Positions 1 to 8,976 are shown, counted from the stretch's first letter. The stretch is DNA of 64,000 bases from Chitinibacter sp046530675 (GCF_046530675.1 NZ_CP172558.1:2108001-2172000); one strand, 5' to 3'. The notes: generated from the letters alone by a model not told the origin. Numbers and translations are program-made.

Positions 1-964
1 CTTGGGCGGCAATCAGACGTTCTGCAACGGCAATGGCTTCGGGCGTATCGCGCATAACCAGCATTGACAGGCGTTCATCGATATAAATGTCACGCGTTTT
101 GACCATTTGCTTGAGCATGGCTAAAACCTGCTTTGGGTCGGCGTTGGACAGATAGAAGGTCCTCATCACCATGTCTTTGTAATCACGGTCTTTGTCCGGA
201 CGACGCGGATAAATCAGTATGGTGTTGTCATTCAGGATTTTCTTGTCGAGCTGGTTGGTCGCCAGAATCAGGTTAATGACGTCTTCCACCGTTGTGTCAC
301 GGGCGTAAATCGTTGTTTTCAGATTCGGCGGAACGTCTTTGTCGAAAATGAAATTGACTTTGCCGATGCGGGCAATGATGTCGAAAACGCTCATCATGCT
401 TTGGTCGCGAAATTGCAAGGAAATCGGACTTTTCAAGGCCTGAGCCAGAGCCGGACGCAAATTTACTTCGCGTGATTTGCGGTTTTCGATTTCATTTTTG
501 AGTGTTTGTGCCTGCACATTGCGCGGGTTGTCCATCAGAATCTGGCCAAGAATGGTCAGCGCTTCATCAGGTCGGGTATCTTTGGCCTCCCGGGCATAAC
601 GCAGCATGGACTCGTGGCGTACGCCGATTTCGACATAACGAATCCCTTCCTGTGCACGAATATTGCCTGGATCCCACTGCAGGATTTGTTGGTAGCTGCT
701 CAGTGCCAATGGCGCATTACCTTGCTGTCTAGCCTGATCACCCTGAGCCAAGAGGCGGTTGACATGCGTGAGCAGATTGCTTTGATACGCTGCACGCAAT
801 TTCAGATCGTTGGGCGAACTGGCAATTTGCGCTTTCAGTGTCTGTAGCGCAGCTTCAGGGTTGCCTGCATCCAGCTGGGTTTCGGCTTGGTAACGAGCCA
901 TATCTGCGGCGCAGCCACCCAAAAAAGCCAGGGCAATCATTGAGGTCATTAACGCACGTTTCAC
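1..964 (-). CDS. gspD: Secretin GspD-family outer-membrane protein, N-terminal part (partial)
   Basis: The frame reads leftwards from a GTG at 964 and is open to the window edge, so about 321 N-terminal residues are present. It starts with a lipoprotein signal (hydrophobic stretch ending in the lipobox LGGC, Cys about residue 18). A TPR-like helical region follows, then an N0/N1-type secretin domain (about residues 165-320, with the phrases FDIIARIGKVNFIF and YPRRP). The pore-forming C-domain lies off the window. The GTG overlaps the stop of the upstream gene by 4 nt (GTGA), which fixes the start and shows coupling. Secretins form the outer-membrane channel of type II secretion or type IV pili. 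The lipoprotein-TPR-secretin layout resembles MshL/GspD variants of betaproteobacteria. The family call is firm; T2SS rather than pilus is inferred from the neighbouring gspEFG. Confidence 0.85.
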   Translation of the reverse strand, partial: MKRALMTSMIALAFLGGCAADMARYQAETQLDAGNPEAALQTLKAQIASSPNDLKLRAAYQSNLLTHVNRLLAQGDQARQQGNAPLALSSYQQILQWDPGNIRAQEGIRYVEIGVRHESMLRYAREAKDTRPDEALTILGQILMDNPRNVQAQTLKNEIENRKSREVNLRPALAQALKSPISLQFRDQSMMSVFDIIARIGKVNFIFDKDVPPNLKTTIYARDTTVEDVINLILATNQLDKKILNDNTILIYPRRPDKDRDYKDMVMRTFYLSNADPKQVLAMLKQMVKTRDIYIDERLSMLVMRDTPEAIAVAERLIAAQ

Positions 965-1488
965 GGCGTTCCTCCTGTCGGCAGCGATTGCTGCTGATTA
1001 AGTGGTAAATAGGTAAAGGTCAGAACATCACGGCTTAATTTATCCAGGCGATAGACGCCTATCAATGTTTCGCCAGGCTGAATTCGACCTATGGTGTCGC
1101 AACGGGAGCATAGAACAATCGATTGTCCTTGGCCTTCCAGCACATAGTAGTCACTGGTTTTGTCATGCCAGGTCGTGGTCACCTGAAATGGAAAAGGTGG
1201 CGCCGTTGGTTTGGGGGTCGCCGTCGGTTTGGGTGTTTGCGTCGGTTTTGGCGGCGGGGGAGCCCAATTCTGTTTGGGGAACAAATCGGCGAGACTCATT
1301 CCATGTGCAACTGCGCTAGCGGTTTCGCTGGCTGCATCTGAAGCTTTGCTGATCGGCTTGATGGCTGCGCGGCGTGGGGCTGGCGCACTCGATTCTAGTG
1401 TGGCTTCTTGCTGCGAGTCGTGCCAGAACGTATAGGCTGTGATCGCTAGCGTGCCGCCAAGGAGAAATTGCATCGGACGGGAGAGCAT
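961..1488 (-). CDS. PilP/GspC-like inner-membrane linker protein of the type II secretion locus
   Basis: 175 residues. One N-terminal membrane anchor (about residues 7-22) is followed by an Ala/Pro-rich periplasmic linker with a KPTxTPKPT repeat (about 75-95). A small C-terminal beta domain (about 98-165) contains two close cysteines (CSRC, about 128-131). Topology and position just before the secretin match PilP or GspC, which bridge the inner-membrane platform to the secretin. Sequence resemblance alone is weak. The start overlaps the previous stop by 1 nt and the end overlaps the secretin start by 4 nt, so the genes are probably co-translated. The CxxC pair is unusual for GspC and could be a disulphide. 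Confidence 0.6.
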   Translation of the reverse strand: MLSRPMQFLLGGTLAITAYTFWHDSQQEATLESSAPAPRRAAIKPISKASDAASETASAVAHGMSLADLFPKQNWAPPPPKPTQTPKPTATPKPTAPPFPFQVTTTWHDKTSDYYVLEGQGQSIVLCSRCDTIGRIQPGETLIGVYRLDKLSRDVLTFTYLPLNQQQSLPTGGTP

Positions 1489-2012
1489 TAATGCACCTCC
1501 GTCAGATAGGATAGCTGGATCTGGATCGTCAATTGCTCTTCGGTAATGGCCTGTCTTTGCAAGTTGATTGCTTCGACCCGGACGCCTGGAATCTGCTGCA
1601 GCGCTGTTGTAAAGCGGCGGAACTGGATATAACGGCCAGTGGCTGGAAATTGCATGCTGTAGCGTTTGAGTTTGCCATCGGCTTCGATTTGGGATTTGTA
1701 ATCAACCTGATTAATGTCAATCAGATGGGCTTTGGCAATTTCATTAAGGCGACGCAGAAAGAAAGTAAATGTATCGTATTGATTGAGTTTGGGGAGCTGC
1801 TGTTCTGGAGAGCTGGCCATGAGCGGTGTACGCAAAGCACGGGATTTGCGTTCGAGTTCTGCCTCGCGATCAGCCAGATCGGCTTGATACGGTTTGAGAT
1901 CTTGCGAATAGAGTATCCAGGCGAACAGCAATAAGGCCAATCCGGCCAGACCCAGTACACCTGCGTATTTCGGAATCAGACGTAGGTACCAGAGCAAATG
2001 CGACTTTGTCAT
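1488..2012 (-). CDS. PilO-like (GspM-like) inner-membrane platform protein
   Basis: 174 residues. A single transmembrane helix near the N-terminus (about residues 18-34) is followed by a charged coiled-coil region (about 38-65) and a ferredoxin-like periplasmic domain (about 80-172). This is the PilO/GspM architecture. In T4P and T2SS such proteins dimerise with PilN/GspL to form the periplasmic side of the platform that recruits GspF and GspE. It overlaps its upstream neighbour by 4 nt. Assignment is by architecture and gene order; primary-sequence similarity to PilO is low. Confidence 0.6.
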   Translation of the reverse strand: MTKSHLLWYLRLIPKYAGVLGLAGLALLLFAWILYSQDLKPYQADLADREAELERKSRALRTPLMASSPEQQLPKLNQYDTFTFFLRRLNEIAKAHLIDINQVDYKSQIEADGKLKRYSMQFPATGRYIQFRRFTTALQQIPGVRVEAINLQRQAITEEQLTIQIQLSYLTEVH

Positions 2013-2590
2013 CGGCTGGCCTCGCTAGATGATGTTTCGGCGATGGCCGACGCTTTGCGCTCTTCGGGTCGGTTGTCATTCCAGTAAATTTCAATCGAAG
2101 CAACTGCCGGGCGGAACGGATCGCCCAGTTTGATCGAATTGCGTGCCAGTGAGACTTGTTTGACTGCAGGATGAGCCGTCAAGCGATCGACCAGCAAAAG
2201 CACATCATTCAGTGTTTTCGCTTCCAGTTCCAGTTTGATATCGCGTTCCTGATTCATGATTTCCATGCGAAGCAAGGCAATTTCAGCTTGCCAGACTTCT
2301 TCAAGGATGGCCAAACCCGGCTCGGTGCTGAACGTTTGAGCCTGTACGATCTTGCTGACTTTTTCCGATACGGGTGAGGCTTGTTGTTCGGCCAGTTTTT
2401 GGGCTTCAAGTTGTCTTAATTTAAGAGCGAGCTGATCCTCGCGAATTTCGATTTGTGAGGCATTTTCTTTGGCCACATCCATTTGAGTCATGACCCACAA
2501 TACTGCGACAGCACCAATGACGGTGAGCAGTAAGCCCAGCCAGGGTGTTACGCTGGGGCGACGATTAAAGTCCAGCTGCATGGTTTTCAT
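2009..2590 (-). CDS. PilN-like inner-membrane platform protein
   Basis: 193 residues. A short cytoplasmic N-terminus (MQLDFNRRP, reminiscent of the PilN motif that docks on PilM) precedes one transmembrane helix (about 18-36). Then come a coiled coil (about 40-72) and a periplasmic alpha/beta domain (about 100-172). The C-terminal tail is Ser/Glu/Ala rich. It overlaps the PilM-like gene by 4 nt and the PilO-like gene by 4 nt. The pair probably replaces GspL/GspM. The call is inferred from topology, the N-terminal motif and gene order. Confidence 0.6.
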   Translation of the reverse strand: MKTMQLDFNRRPSVTPWLGLLLTVIGAVAVLWVMTQMDVAKENASQIEIREDQLALKLRQLEAQKLAEQQASPVSEKVSKIVQAQTFSTEPGLAILEEVWQAEIALLRMEIMNQERDIKLELEAKTLNDVLLLVDRLTAHPAVKQVSLARNSIKLGDPFRPAVASIEIYWNDNRPEERKASAIAETSSSEASR

Positions 2591-3378
2591 GCATTTACCT
2601 CGTCGGCGAAAAAGAGCGGGTGGGCAGAGCCCAGCCAGTCAAAATCAAAATCTGCCGTTTTAAAACTCGACAATGCCAAATCAGACGAAGTCAGGTAAAT
2701 ATGCTCTGGCAAGAATTGTTCTGATAATACGGCTGCCTCTCTGATGACGGCAGAGAGTGAGTTGCCAACATCGCTGGTGTCGATCTGGATCGGCAGCGCA
2801 ATGACGCCTTGCCAGGCGTTATGACGATAAAAGCCGACAATGGCGTGCGATGTTTCGAGAATCATTAAAGCATGTTCTGCGTCTTGCAACGCCCGGCGGT
2901 GTTGATTGACCGCGGTGGTAAACAGCGGTTCGACTTCGGCCAACTTGAGCTTGCTACTGCGGCACAATTCGGCAATCGTTTGATACAAACCTTCTTCGAT
3001 CGCAGCGACAACGCGGGGTTTGCCATATTCGCCGGCGGAAACGCGAATGCGCCAGTTATCAGTGTTGACGCCATATTGTTGCGCCAGAATGATACGGGCG
3101 TAGTTTTCCCAATCGCTTTCTTTTTTGAGTGTGTCTTGCCAGGGCAGGCAGGAATAACGCACCCACGGGGAACCGAAAATCAGTTTGACTTGATCAATTC
3201 CCAGTTTGCCGCGTGGCGTATTGCTCAGCAAATCTTGCAGCCGCGAAACCATGACTTCGGGTGAAGGATCAATGGTGCCACGTTTGCGATTCAGCAGTCT
3301 TCCGCTGAGCGAAGTGCTGCTCAGTCGAACCCGTTGTTTGCCAAAGCAGGCGTGATGTTTAATCAACAAAGGTGACAC
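2587..3378 (-). CDS. PilM/GspL-like actin-fold cytoplasmic protein of the secretion locus
   Basis: The frame is open further upstream, but GTG at 3378 is the best start: AGGAA lies 8 nt before it, giving 263 residues and a 20-nt overlap with the end of gspE. No transmembrane segment is present. The beta-rich N-terminus (residues about 12-30) and the later segments LMILETSHAIVGFYR and LPEHIYLTSSD fit a divergent PilM/GspL actin-like fold. Position between gspE and the pilN-like gene is where pilM or gspL would sit. PilM-type proteins bind PilN and link the ATPase to the membrane platform. Sequence identity to either family is not obvious. Confidence 0.55.
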   Translation of the reverse strand: MSPLLIKHHACFGKQRVRLSSTSLSGRLLNRKRGTIDPSPEVMVSRLQDLLSNTPRGKLGIDQVKLIFGSPWVRYSCLPWQDTLKKESDWENYARIILAQQYGVNTDNWRIRVSAGEYGKPRVVAAIEEGLYQTIAELCRSSKLKLAEVEPLFTTAVNQHRRALQDAEHALMILETSHAIVGFYRHNAWQGVIALPIQIDTSDVGNSLSAVIREAAVLSEQFLPEHIYLTSSDLALSSFKTADFDFDWLGSAHPLFFADEVNA

Positions 3379-5017
3379 GGTTGATTTCCTGCAATGTGGT
3401 TTCGCCGCGAGATACCGCATTGACGGCGATCTGGCGCATGGAGACAAAGCCTTTGGCTAAGGCTATTTTTTTTAATTCGACGGCAGGAGCGTGATTGGCA
3501 ATCGCCTGCTTCATATCGTCATCAAGACGGAGTACTTCGGCAATGGCTTTACGACCCAGATAACCGGTATTGCGACAAGCCGGGCAGCCCGTCCCTTTAC
3601 GGAATTTCCAGCCTTTGACCTGCTCTGGGCTTAAACCCGAGCTGATCAGCAAACTCTCTTCGGGTTGATCGTCGCCCACGCAATGCGGACAAACTTTACG
3701 GATCAAACGTTGGGCAACCACGCCAATCAGCGCATCAACAAAACTGTTGGGTTCTACGCCCATATGGATAAAACGATCAATAACCGAGAAAGCATTATTG
3801 GCGTGAACCGAGGTCAGTACCAAGTGGCCGGTCAGCGCAGCCTGAACGGCGATATTGGCGGTTTCACCGTCTCGAATCTCGCCGACCAGAATTTTGTCCG
3901 GATCGTGCCGCAAAATCGAGCGCAAGCCGCGGGCAAAAGTCAGCCCCTTTTTATCGTTAACCGGAATCTGCAATACGCCGGGGAGCTGATACTCGACCGG
4001 GTCTTCAATAGTGATGATTTTCTCTTCGCCATTATTGATTTCGGATAGCGTTGCATACAGCGTTGTTGATTTGCCTGAACCGGTTGGTCCGGTGACCAGT
4101 AACAGGCCGTAAGGTTCGTGCGACAAGCCGCGAATCGCCGCCATTGTTTGTTCTTCATGGCCGAGCGTTTCAAGGCGCAATTGCTTGAAGGTGTCGCCAC
4201 CGCCTTGTTTGTCCAAGATCCGCAAGACGGCATCTTCGCCGTGAATTGACGGCATGATCGAGACACGGAAGTCAATATCGCGGTTATTGATCAGTGCCTT
4301 GAAACGACCGTCCTGTGGTACGCGGTGTTCGGAAATGTCGAGCTCCGCCAATACTTTAAGCCGCGAAATAATTTGTTCGGCCTTATCCGAGCCATTGGCG
4401 CCGCCGGCGTGTAACAGAACACCGTCGATGCGGTATTTTACCGTCATGCCGGTTGGCGTGGTTTCCATGTGAATATCGGATGCCTTGGCCTTGAGTGCGT
4501 CGTACAGCGTCGAGTTAACCAGTTTGACGACCGGATTGGCGTCTTGTGACAGCGTGGACAGTGAAATTTCGGTGATGCCGTCGCTACTGGTTTCGGCGTT
4601 GTCACCAATGGCCAGTTGTTCCATCGCGCGGTGCGACGTTTCATACTCGTTAAAATAACTTTGCAGCACATCGTAGTGTGCAAATGCCGAGCGGAAGGCT
4701 ACCGTGATTCTTTGCTGTGCCCAGTTACGTACGACCGGGCTGAATGGGTCGGACATGACCAGTACCGTGCCATGTTCAACACTTTCGGCCAGGAGACATT
4801 GGTGCGCCGCTGCATCGCCGAAAGACAGCAAGTCATACCGGGGAGTGAGTGCATATAACTCCTCCCGGGTAATGCTCGGTATGCCAAGGTAACCGCTGAC
4901 TTCTGAGCAATACCCCTCGTTGTTGAGTCCGAGTGATTGCTGTACCAGCATTGGTAATGGCTGATTGCCACCCGTGCTGCGTAAGTGTTGAATCAAGTCG
5001 AGGGTGAGTTCACTCAT
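3359..5017 (-). CDS. gspE: Type II secretion ATPase GspE
   Basis: 552 residues, usual size for GspE/PilB. An N-terminal GspE_N-like region (1-130) precedes the ATPase core. Walker A GPTGSGKST is at 310-318. It is followed by the Asp box (IITIEDPVEY), Walker B (ILVGEIRD) and His box (TSVHANNA). A zinc-binding module in the C-terminal third has two CxxC pairs (CPHC and CPAC). It energises pseudopilus assembly by acting on GspF at the inner membrane. The start overlaps the gspF stop as ATGA, indicating translational coupling. T2SS rather than T4P is inferred from the single adjacent pseudopilin gspG and from the absence of other pil genes here. Confidence 0.93.
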   Translation of the reverse strand: MSELTLDLIQHLRSTGGNQPLPMLVQQSLGLNNEGYCSEVSGYLGIPSITREELYALTPRYDLLSFGDAAAHQCLLAESVEHGTVLVMSDPFSPVVRNWAQQRITVAFRSAFAHYDVLQSYFNEYETSHRAMEQLAIGDNAETSSDGITEISLSTLSQDANPVVKLVNSTLYDALKAKASDIHMETTPTGMTVKYRIDGVLLHAGGANGSDKAEQIISRLKVLAELDISEHRVPQDGRFKALINNRDIDFRVSIMPSIHGEDAVLRILDKQGGGDTFKQLRLETLGHEEQTMAAIRGLSHEPYGLLLVTGPTGSGKSTTLYATLSEINNGEEKIITIEDPVEYQLPGVLQIPVNDKKGLTFARGLRSILRHDPDKILVGEIRDGETANIAVQAALTGHLVLTSVHANNAFSVIDRFIHMGVEPNSFVDALIGVVAQRLIRKVCPHCVGDDQPEESLLISSGLSPEQVKGWKFRKGTGCPACRNTGYLGRKAIAEVLRLDDDMKQAIANHAPAVELKKIALAKGFVSMRQIAVNAVSRGETTLQEINRVTFVD

Positions 5018-6192
5018 TGCATATTCCCGGCCAACTCGAAAATCGGCATATACAGCAAAAATACGATTCCGCCGATCAGAATACCGATCAGCAACATCAG
5101 AATCGGCTCGAAGAGCCGGGTAAACATTTCAATGGCGCGATCAAGCTCTTCGTCACAAAATTGCGCTGCACGCTCCATCATCGTCGCCAACTCACCGCTT
5201 TGCTCGCCGACGCGCAGCAAACGTTCAGCCACTGGCGTGGTCAAGCCGTACTTGGGCAAAGTGCTGGAAACTTGTTGTCCCGATTTGATATCGACCAGTG
5301 CCTGCGAGAGTGAAAGGCGCATTGTGCCTGGCAGTAATTGTGCCGCCAGTTCCAGCGCAGCAACAATTGACAAGCCTCCCGAAAGTAACAGGCCCAAGGT
5401 GCGATAAAACCGGGTCAATGAAAACAAGCGGCGGTAGCCATCGAGTTTGGGTAGCTTCCAGAAAATTTCCTGCAGCATGGTTTGCACGGCTTCAGTTTTG
5501 ATCAGTAAATAGGCACCGACCAAAGTTGCAACAATGGCAGCGAACATGGCTTGACCATGCTGATGAACCAGATCGCCCCACCACAACATCATCTGGGCGG
5601 CAAAAGGCAGATTGCGCATTGAGGCATAAATCTGGCTGAACTTGGGAATGACATAAAACAGCAGAAACAACATGATGCTGCCGCCAATGCCGATCACGAC
5701 CAGAGGATAAACCAGCGACGAAATAATTTTCTTTTTGACCGCGGCAAGGCGGGTTTCATAATGGTGGTAGCGTTTGAGCGCGTCGGCCAAATGCCCCGTT
5801 TTTTCTGCGGAGCCAACCGTTGCAATGTATAGGGGCGGAAACAGGCTGGGCATCTGTGCCAGTACTTTGGACAGTGGCAGGCCTTGGTAAAGTCCTTCGA
5901 TCATTTGGGTCAGAACGGTGCGGTTTTGATCCTGATCACTTTTGTCTTTGAGCGTTTCCATCGCCTCGACCAGCGTCAGTCCCGCATCCAGCAATGCGAT
6001 CAATTCCTGGGTAAAGAGCGAGACCTGAAACTCGGCTTTTTTGAATGAAAAGCCGAATTGACGCTCGGGCTGACAGCTGACGAGCTGCAGCCCCTTGCCT
6101 GATAACTGGGCGCGTAGCTCGTCGACATTGCTCGCGTCGAGTTCAAGCTCTTGCATAACGCCAGCAGAGAGGGCTTTGACCTTATAGCGCAT
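5014..6192 (-). CDS. gspF: Type II secretion inner-membrane platform protein GspF
   Basis: 392 residues. It has two GspF domains (about 60-185 and 262-385) with three transmembrane segments: about 155-185, about 205-225 and the C-terminal helix, rich in Leu/Ile/Gly. The motif QELIALLDAGLTLVEAME near residue 63 is typical of the first domain, and GERSGEL-like text (VGEQSGELATMMERAA) of the second. GspF is the polytopic platform protein that couples GspE to pseudopilin assembly. It lies 2 nt downstream of gspG and overlaps gspE by 4 nt. Confidence 0.93.
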   Translation of the reverse strand: MRYKVKALSAGVMQELELDASNVDELRAQLSGKGLQLVSCQPERQFGFSFKKAEFQVSLFTQELIALLDAGLTLVEAMETLKDKSDQDQNRTVLTQMIEGLYQGLPLSKVLAQMPSLFPPLYIATVGSAEKTGHLADALKRYHHYETRLAAVKKKIISSLVYPLVVIGIGGSIMLFLLFYVIPKFSQIYASMRNLPFAAQMMLWWGDLVHQHGQAMFAAIVATLVGAYLLIKTEAVQTMLQEIFWKLPKLDGYRRLFSLTRFYRTLGLLLSGGLSIVAALELAAQLLPGTMRLSLSQALVDIKSGQQVSSTLPKYGLTTPVAERLLRVGEQSGELATMMERAAQFCDEELDRAIEMFTRLFEPILMLLIGILIGGIVFLLYMPIFELAGNMQ

Positions 6193-6194
6193 GC

Positions 6195-6629
6195 TTACTG
6201 CCAGTAACTCACGTCAGCATCTTCGCCGGAACCGCCAGCTTTGCCATCAAGGCCATAGGTCAATAAGTCATATTCACGACCGTTTTCGCCCGGAGTGCGG
6301 TATTCGTAAGGTTGATCCCACGGGTCATTGGGAACGTCTTTCATCAGGTAGGGCCCGTTCCATTTGTTGACGTCGGCCGGCTTTTTGACCAAAGCATTGA
6401 GCCCCTGTTCGGTACTCGGATAGCGGCCAATGTCGAGGCGGTAATGATCCAGCGCGTCGGCGATCGATTTCATCTGGCTCGCGGCAGTTTTGGTTTTCGC
6501 TTTGCCCACTTCACCAAAAAGCTTGGGGCCGACATAACCCGCCAGAAGGGCGATGATCAACAGGACGACAAGCAGCTCCAGCAGGGTGAAGCCCGCTTGA
6601 ACTGAACGTGGAAAATCTGTCTTTTTCAT
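6195..6629 (-). CDS. gspG: Major pseudopilin GspG
   Basis: 144 residues. A prepilin leader (13 residues, ending in Gly) is followed by FTLLELLVVLLIIALLA, with Glu at mature position +5 as the prepilin peptidase and methylation motif require. The C-terminal half has GspG hallmarks: DIGRYPSTEQGLNAL, NDPWDQPYEYR and a Ca-binding-like Gly/Asp-rich end (about 118-140). It forms the periplasmic pseudopilus that pushes substrates through the secretin. First gene of the operon; about 250 bp separate it from the chitinase gene end. No prepilin peptidase or minor pseudopilins HIJK are visible, so they must be encoded elsewhere. Confidence 0.95.
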   Translation of the reverse strand: MKKTDFPRSVQAGFTLLELLVVLLIIALLAGYVGPKLFGEVGKAKTKTAASQMKSIADALDHYRLDIGRYPSTEQGLNALVKKPADVNKWNGPYLMKDVPNDPWDQPYEYRTPGENGREYDLLTYGLDGKAGGSGEDADVSYWQ

Positions 6630-6830
6630 GGCGTGATCTCTATGTAGTCTTTTTTGAGACGAATTGTGTAGTCATCCTCAAGCTGACATCGTAACTGGCA
6701 AACAAGCAGCAAATCAAGGCTTTTTAATGATGTGTGCAGCACAAAAACCTTGTATTTATGCGGGTTTGCGCGCAAGCGAGGTCAAGTTTGAATATTGTTT
6801 TATTTGTAAGTGAGTAAGTGTTTTTTCGTC

Positions 6831-6863
6831 AATAAAAAACGCCCCAACCAAGGTTGGGGCGTT
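6831..6863 (-). terminator. Rho-independent terminator of the chitinase gene
   Basis: A perfect 12-bp GC-rich stem (arms 6838-6849 and 6852-6863, AACGCCCCAACC with its complement) has a 2-nt loop. On the minus strand it is followed by a T-run. It lies just past the chitinase stop at 6882. Confidence 0.93.
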
Positions 6864-6881
6864 CAAGGTGGCTTAACTCAA

Positions 6882-8897
6882 TTACTTGTTGATATGAGTC
6901 ATTGCATCAACCAGTTCGCCGTTGGCGGTGTCGCCATCAACCTCCCAGCTGAAGATACCGCCCATGCCCATTGATTTGGCGTAATCAGCTTTCAGTTTGA
7001 TGTCACGTGGTGTGTCATAAGACCAGAAAGTATTGCCGTCAAATTTGTAGGTTTGTTTGGTTGTGGCGTTGATGTACTCGGTGCCTGGTGCTGCTTTCAG
7101 TACTTTGTAATCTTCGTAGCCAGCTTCGTAAGTGCCTGTTGCTGCACCTGTAGCTGCCTGATACAGACCGTTGTTAGCGTTGGTTACACCTTTCCAGCCG
7201 CGACCGTAGAATGGTACGCCCATGTGCAGTTTGGCGGCAGGAACTCCGCGTGCCAACAGATCTTTAACGGCAGTATCGGTATTGTAAGTGTTGATTTTGC
7301 CAGTTTTTGGATCTTTGTAACGTGGGCTAGCTGGATCTGGGTACAGGGCTGAGTGGAAGTCGGTTGGACCTTGTGCATCCCATGCGCCGTTGTAGTCGTA
7401 TGACATGATGTTGATCCAGTCGAGGTACTTACTGTACTCGGCAGGTTCAGTTGCAGCGATTTTCTCGTCGCCAGCACCAATCGCAACAGTCAACAGGTAT
7501 TTCTTGCCGTTAGTTGCACCCAAAGCATCCAGCTGTTTGCGGAATTCTTGCATCAGCAGGGTGTAGTTTTGCTTGTCTGCAGCAGAAACAGTGTTGGTGC
7601 CGATGCCTTGTACGGCTGGGTATTCCCAGTCGATATCGATACCGTCAAATACGCCAGCAGCAGCGCCTGGGCCGCCTGCATTTGAGCCTGAATCAAATGG
7701 CATATTGCCTTTGATCCACACGTCGATACAAGATGAAACCAGAGCCTGACGCAATGCTGGTGTTGCAGAAGCTGCAGAGAACCACTTAGACCAAGTCCAG
7801 CCGCCGAGAGAAATCAAGGCTTTCAGGTTTGGATTTTTGGCTTTCAGTTTTTTCAGCTGATTCAAGTTGCCTTTGAGTGGGCCTTCCTTGCCTTGGCGAG
7901 GATCGTCCCATGTTGGCCAGCCGTATGCGTCAGCAACGCCGTCAACTGATTCAGAAGCTGAGAAGCCTTTTTGGTAAACAGCCCAAGCATCGCCGCCGTC
8001 TTGGTTGCCAGATTCTTGGCGGTTCACGCTTGCATCGCAAACATAAGTGCCGTTTTTGTTGTAGACGTTAGCAAATGAATAGTTCAGGAATGTCAATTTG
8101 GCTGCTTGACCGCTGTCTTGAACGTTTTTCAGGAAGAACTTGCGACCGTAGATAGACCATTCGGCGAAGTAGGTACCAACTTGTTTGCCGCCAACGCCTG
8201 GTGTCGGTGTTGGGCCAACTGGCGTTGCAGTTGGAGTTGCAGTTACAACTGGCGTTGCAGTTGGAGTTGCGGTTACAACTGGCGTTGCAGTTGGAGTTGC
8301 AGTTACAACTGGTGTTGCAGTTGGAGTTGCAGTTACAACTGGTGTTGCAGTTGGAGTTGCGGTTACAACTGGTGTTGCAGTTGGAGTTGCAGTTACAACT
8401 GGTGTCGCTGTCGGGGTTGGAGTTGCGGTCACTGGGCCGCAAGCGCCCAAATCTTTCCAAGGTTTGCCTGAGCCAGTGTTCAGATCTGGTTGCTCGCCTT
8501 GAGTCCACCATTGTGCTTGGTAAGTGCGACCGTTGTAGCTAACTTTTTGGCTGCCAGTGTAAGCGGTAGCGCTGTTCCATGCTGCATCAACGCAAGAGCC
8601 CACTGCTGGAGTTGCAGTTGGTGCTGCAGTTGCAGTTGCTACAGGAGTTGCTGTTGGTGCATTTGTTGCGGTTGGAACTGGTGTTGCGCTAGTTGCGGTT
8701 TGCGCTTCCCAAGGGCCCCATTGTTCTGCGCCTGGTACGTTGCCTTGTGTCCACCATTTAGCTTTGTAGTCAGTGCCTTGGTAGGTTACGACCTCGCCAC
8801 CGGTGTAAACGGTGGTGGAATTCCATGCTGGCGCTGCAAATGCGGCTGATGAAGCGAACGCTACGACTGCGGAGATTGCATTCAAACGGAAGTTCAT
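6882..8897 (-). CDS. Secreted GH18 chitinase with two CBM5/12 chitin-binding modules
   Basis: The start chosen is ATG 8897 (AGAGGA 7 nt upstream), giving 671 residues. The open frame extends upstream, but this start leaves a clean signal peptide (residues 1-21, ending AFA before APAW). Domains: CBM5/12 at about 24-64 (WNSTTVYTGG, KAKWWTQG), a Thr/Pro linker, and a second CBM5/12 at about 105-150 (WNSATAYTGS, QAQWWTQG). A TATPTATPVV repeat linker follows (about 156-228), then a GH18 barrel to the end. The catalytic motif FDGIDIDWEYP carries acid Glu at about 425. It hydrolyses beta-1,4-GlcNAc chains outside the cell. It is transcribed in the same direction as the neighbouring T2SS operon, its plausible exporter. 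Monocistronic, with its own terminator. Confidence 0.96.
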   Translation of the reverse strand: MNFRLNAISAVVAFASSAAFAAPAWNSTTVYTGGEVVTYQGTDYKAKWWTQGNVPGAEQWGPWEAQTATSATPVPTATNAPTATPVATATAAPTATPAVGSCVDAAWNSATAYTGSQKVSYNGRTYQAQWWTQGEQPDLNTGSGKPWKDLGACGPVTATPTPTATPVVTATPTATPVVTATPTATPVVTATPTATPVVTATPTATPVVTATPTATPVVTATPTATPVGPTPTPGVGGKQVGTYFAEWSIYGRKFFLKNVQDSGQAAKLTFLNYSFANVYNKNGTYVCDASVNRQESGNQDGGDAWAVYQKGFSASESVDGVADAYGWPTWDDPRQGKEGPLKGNLNQLKKLKAKNPNLKALISLGGWTWSKWFSAASATPALRQALVSSCIDVWIKGNMPFDSGSNAGGPGAAAGVFDGIDIDWEYPAVQGIGTNTVSAADKQNYTLLMQEFRKQLDALGATNGKKYLLTVAIGAGDEKIAATEPAEYSKYLDWINIMSYDYNGAWDAQGPTDFHSALYPDPASPRYKDPKTGKINTYNTDTAVKDLLARGVPAAKLHMGVPFYGRGWKGVTNANNGLYQAATGAATGTYEAGYEDYKVLKAAPGTEYINATTKQTYKFDGNTFWSYDTPRDIKLKADYAKSMGMGGIFSWEVDGDTANGELVDAMTHINK
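8211..8432. repeat. 30-bp tandem repeat encoding the chitinase linker
   Basis: About six to seven near-identical 30-bp units (each encoding TATPTATPVV on the minus strand) differ only at scattered third positions. They join the second chitin-binding module to the GH18 domain. Such arrays change copy number by slippage or recombination. The repeats also create long spurious frames on the other strand. Confidence 0.95.
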
Positions 8898-8976
8898 TAT
8901 GTATCCTCTCATCCTTGGAGTTGGAGTGACGTTTTGTATATCTGCTACTAACAAAAAGGCCAAAAAGCCACTTGCG

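Noticed and set aside
8211..8432. Possible CRISPR-like array.
   Set aside because: Units are contiguous with no unique spacers and encode a regular protein linker.
8068..8511. Long open frames opposite or offset to the chitinase linker (Cys/Asn/Ser or Val/Gly/Ala repeats).
   Set aside because: They are products of the 30-bp tandem repeat read in other frames; no ribosome sites or domains.
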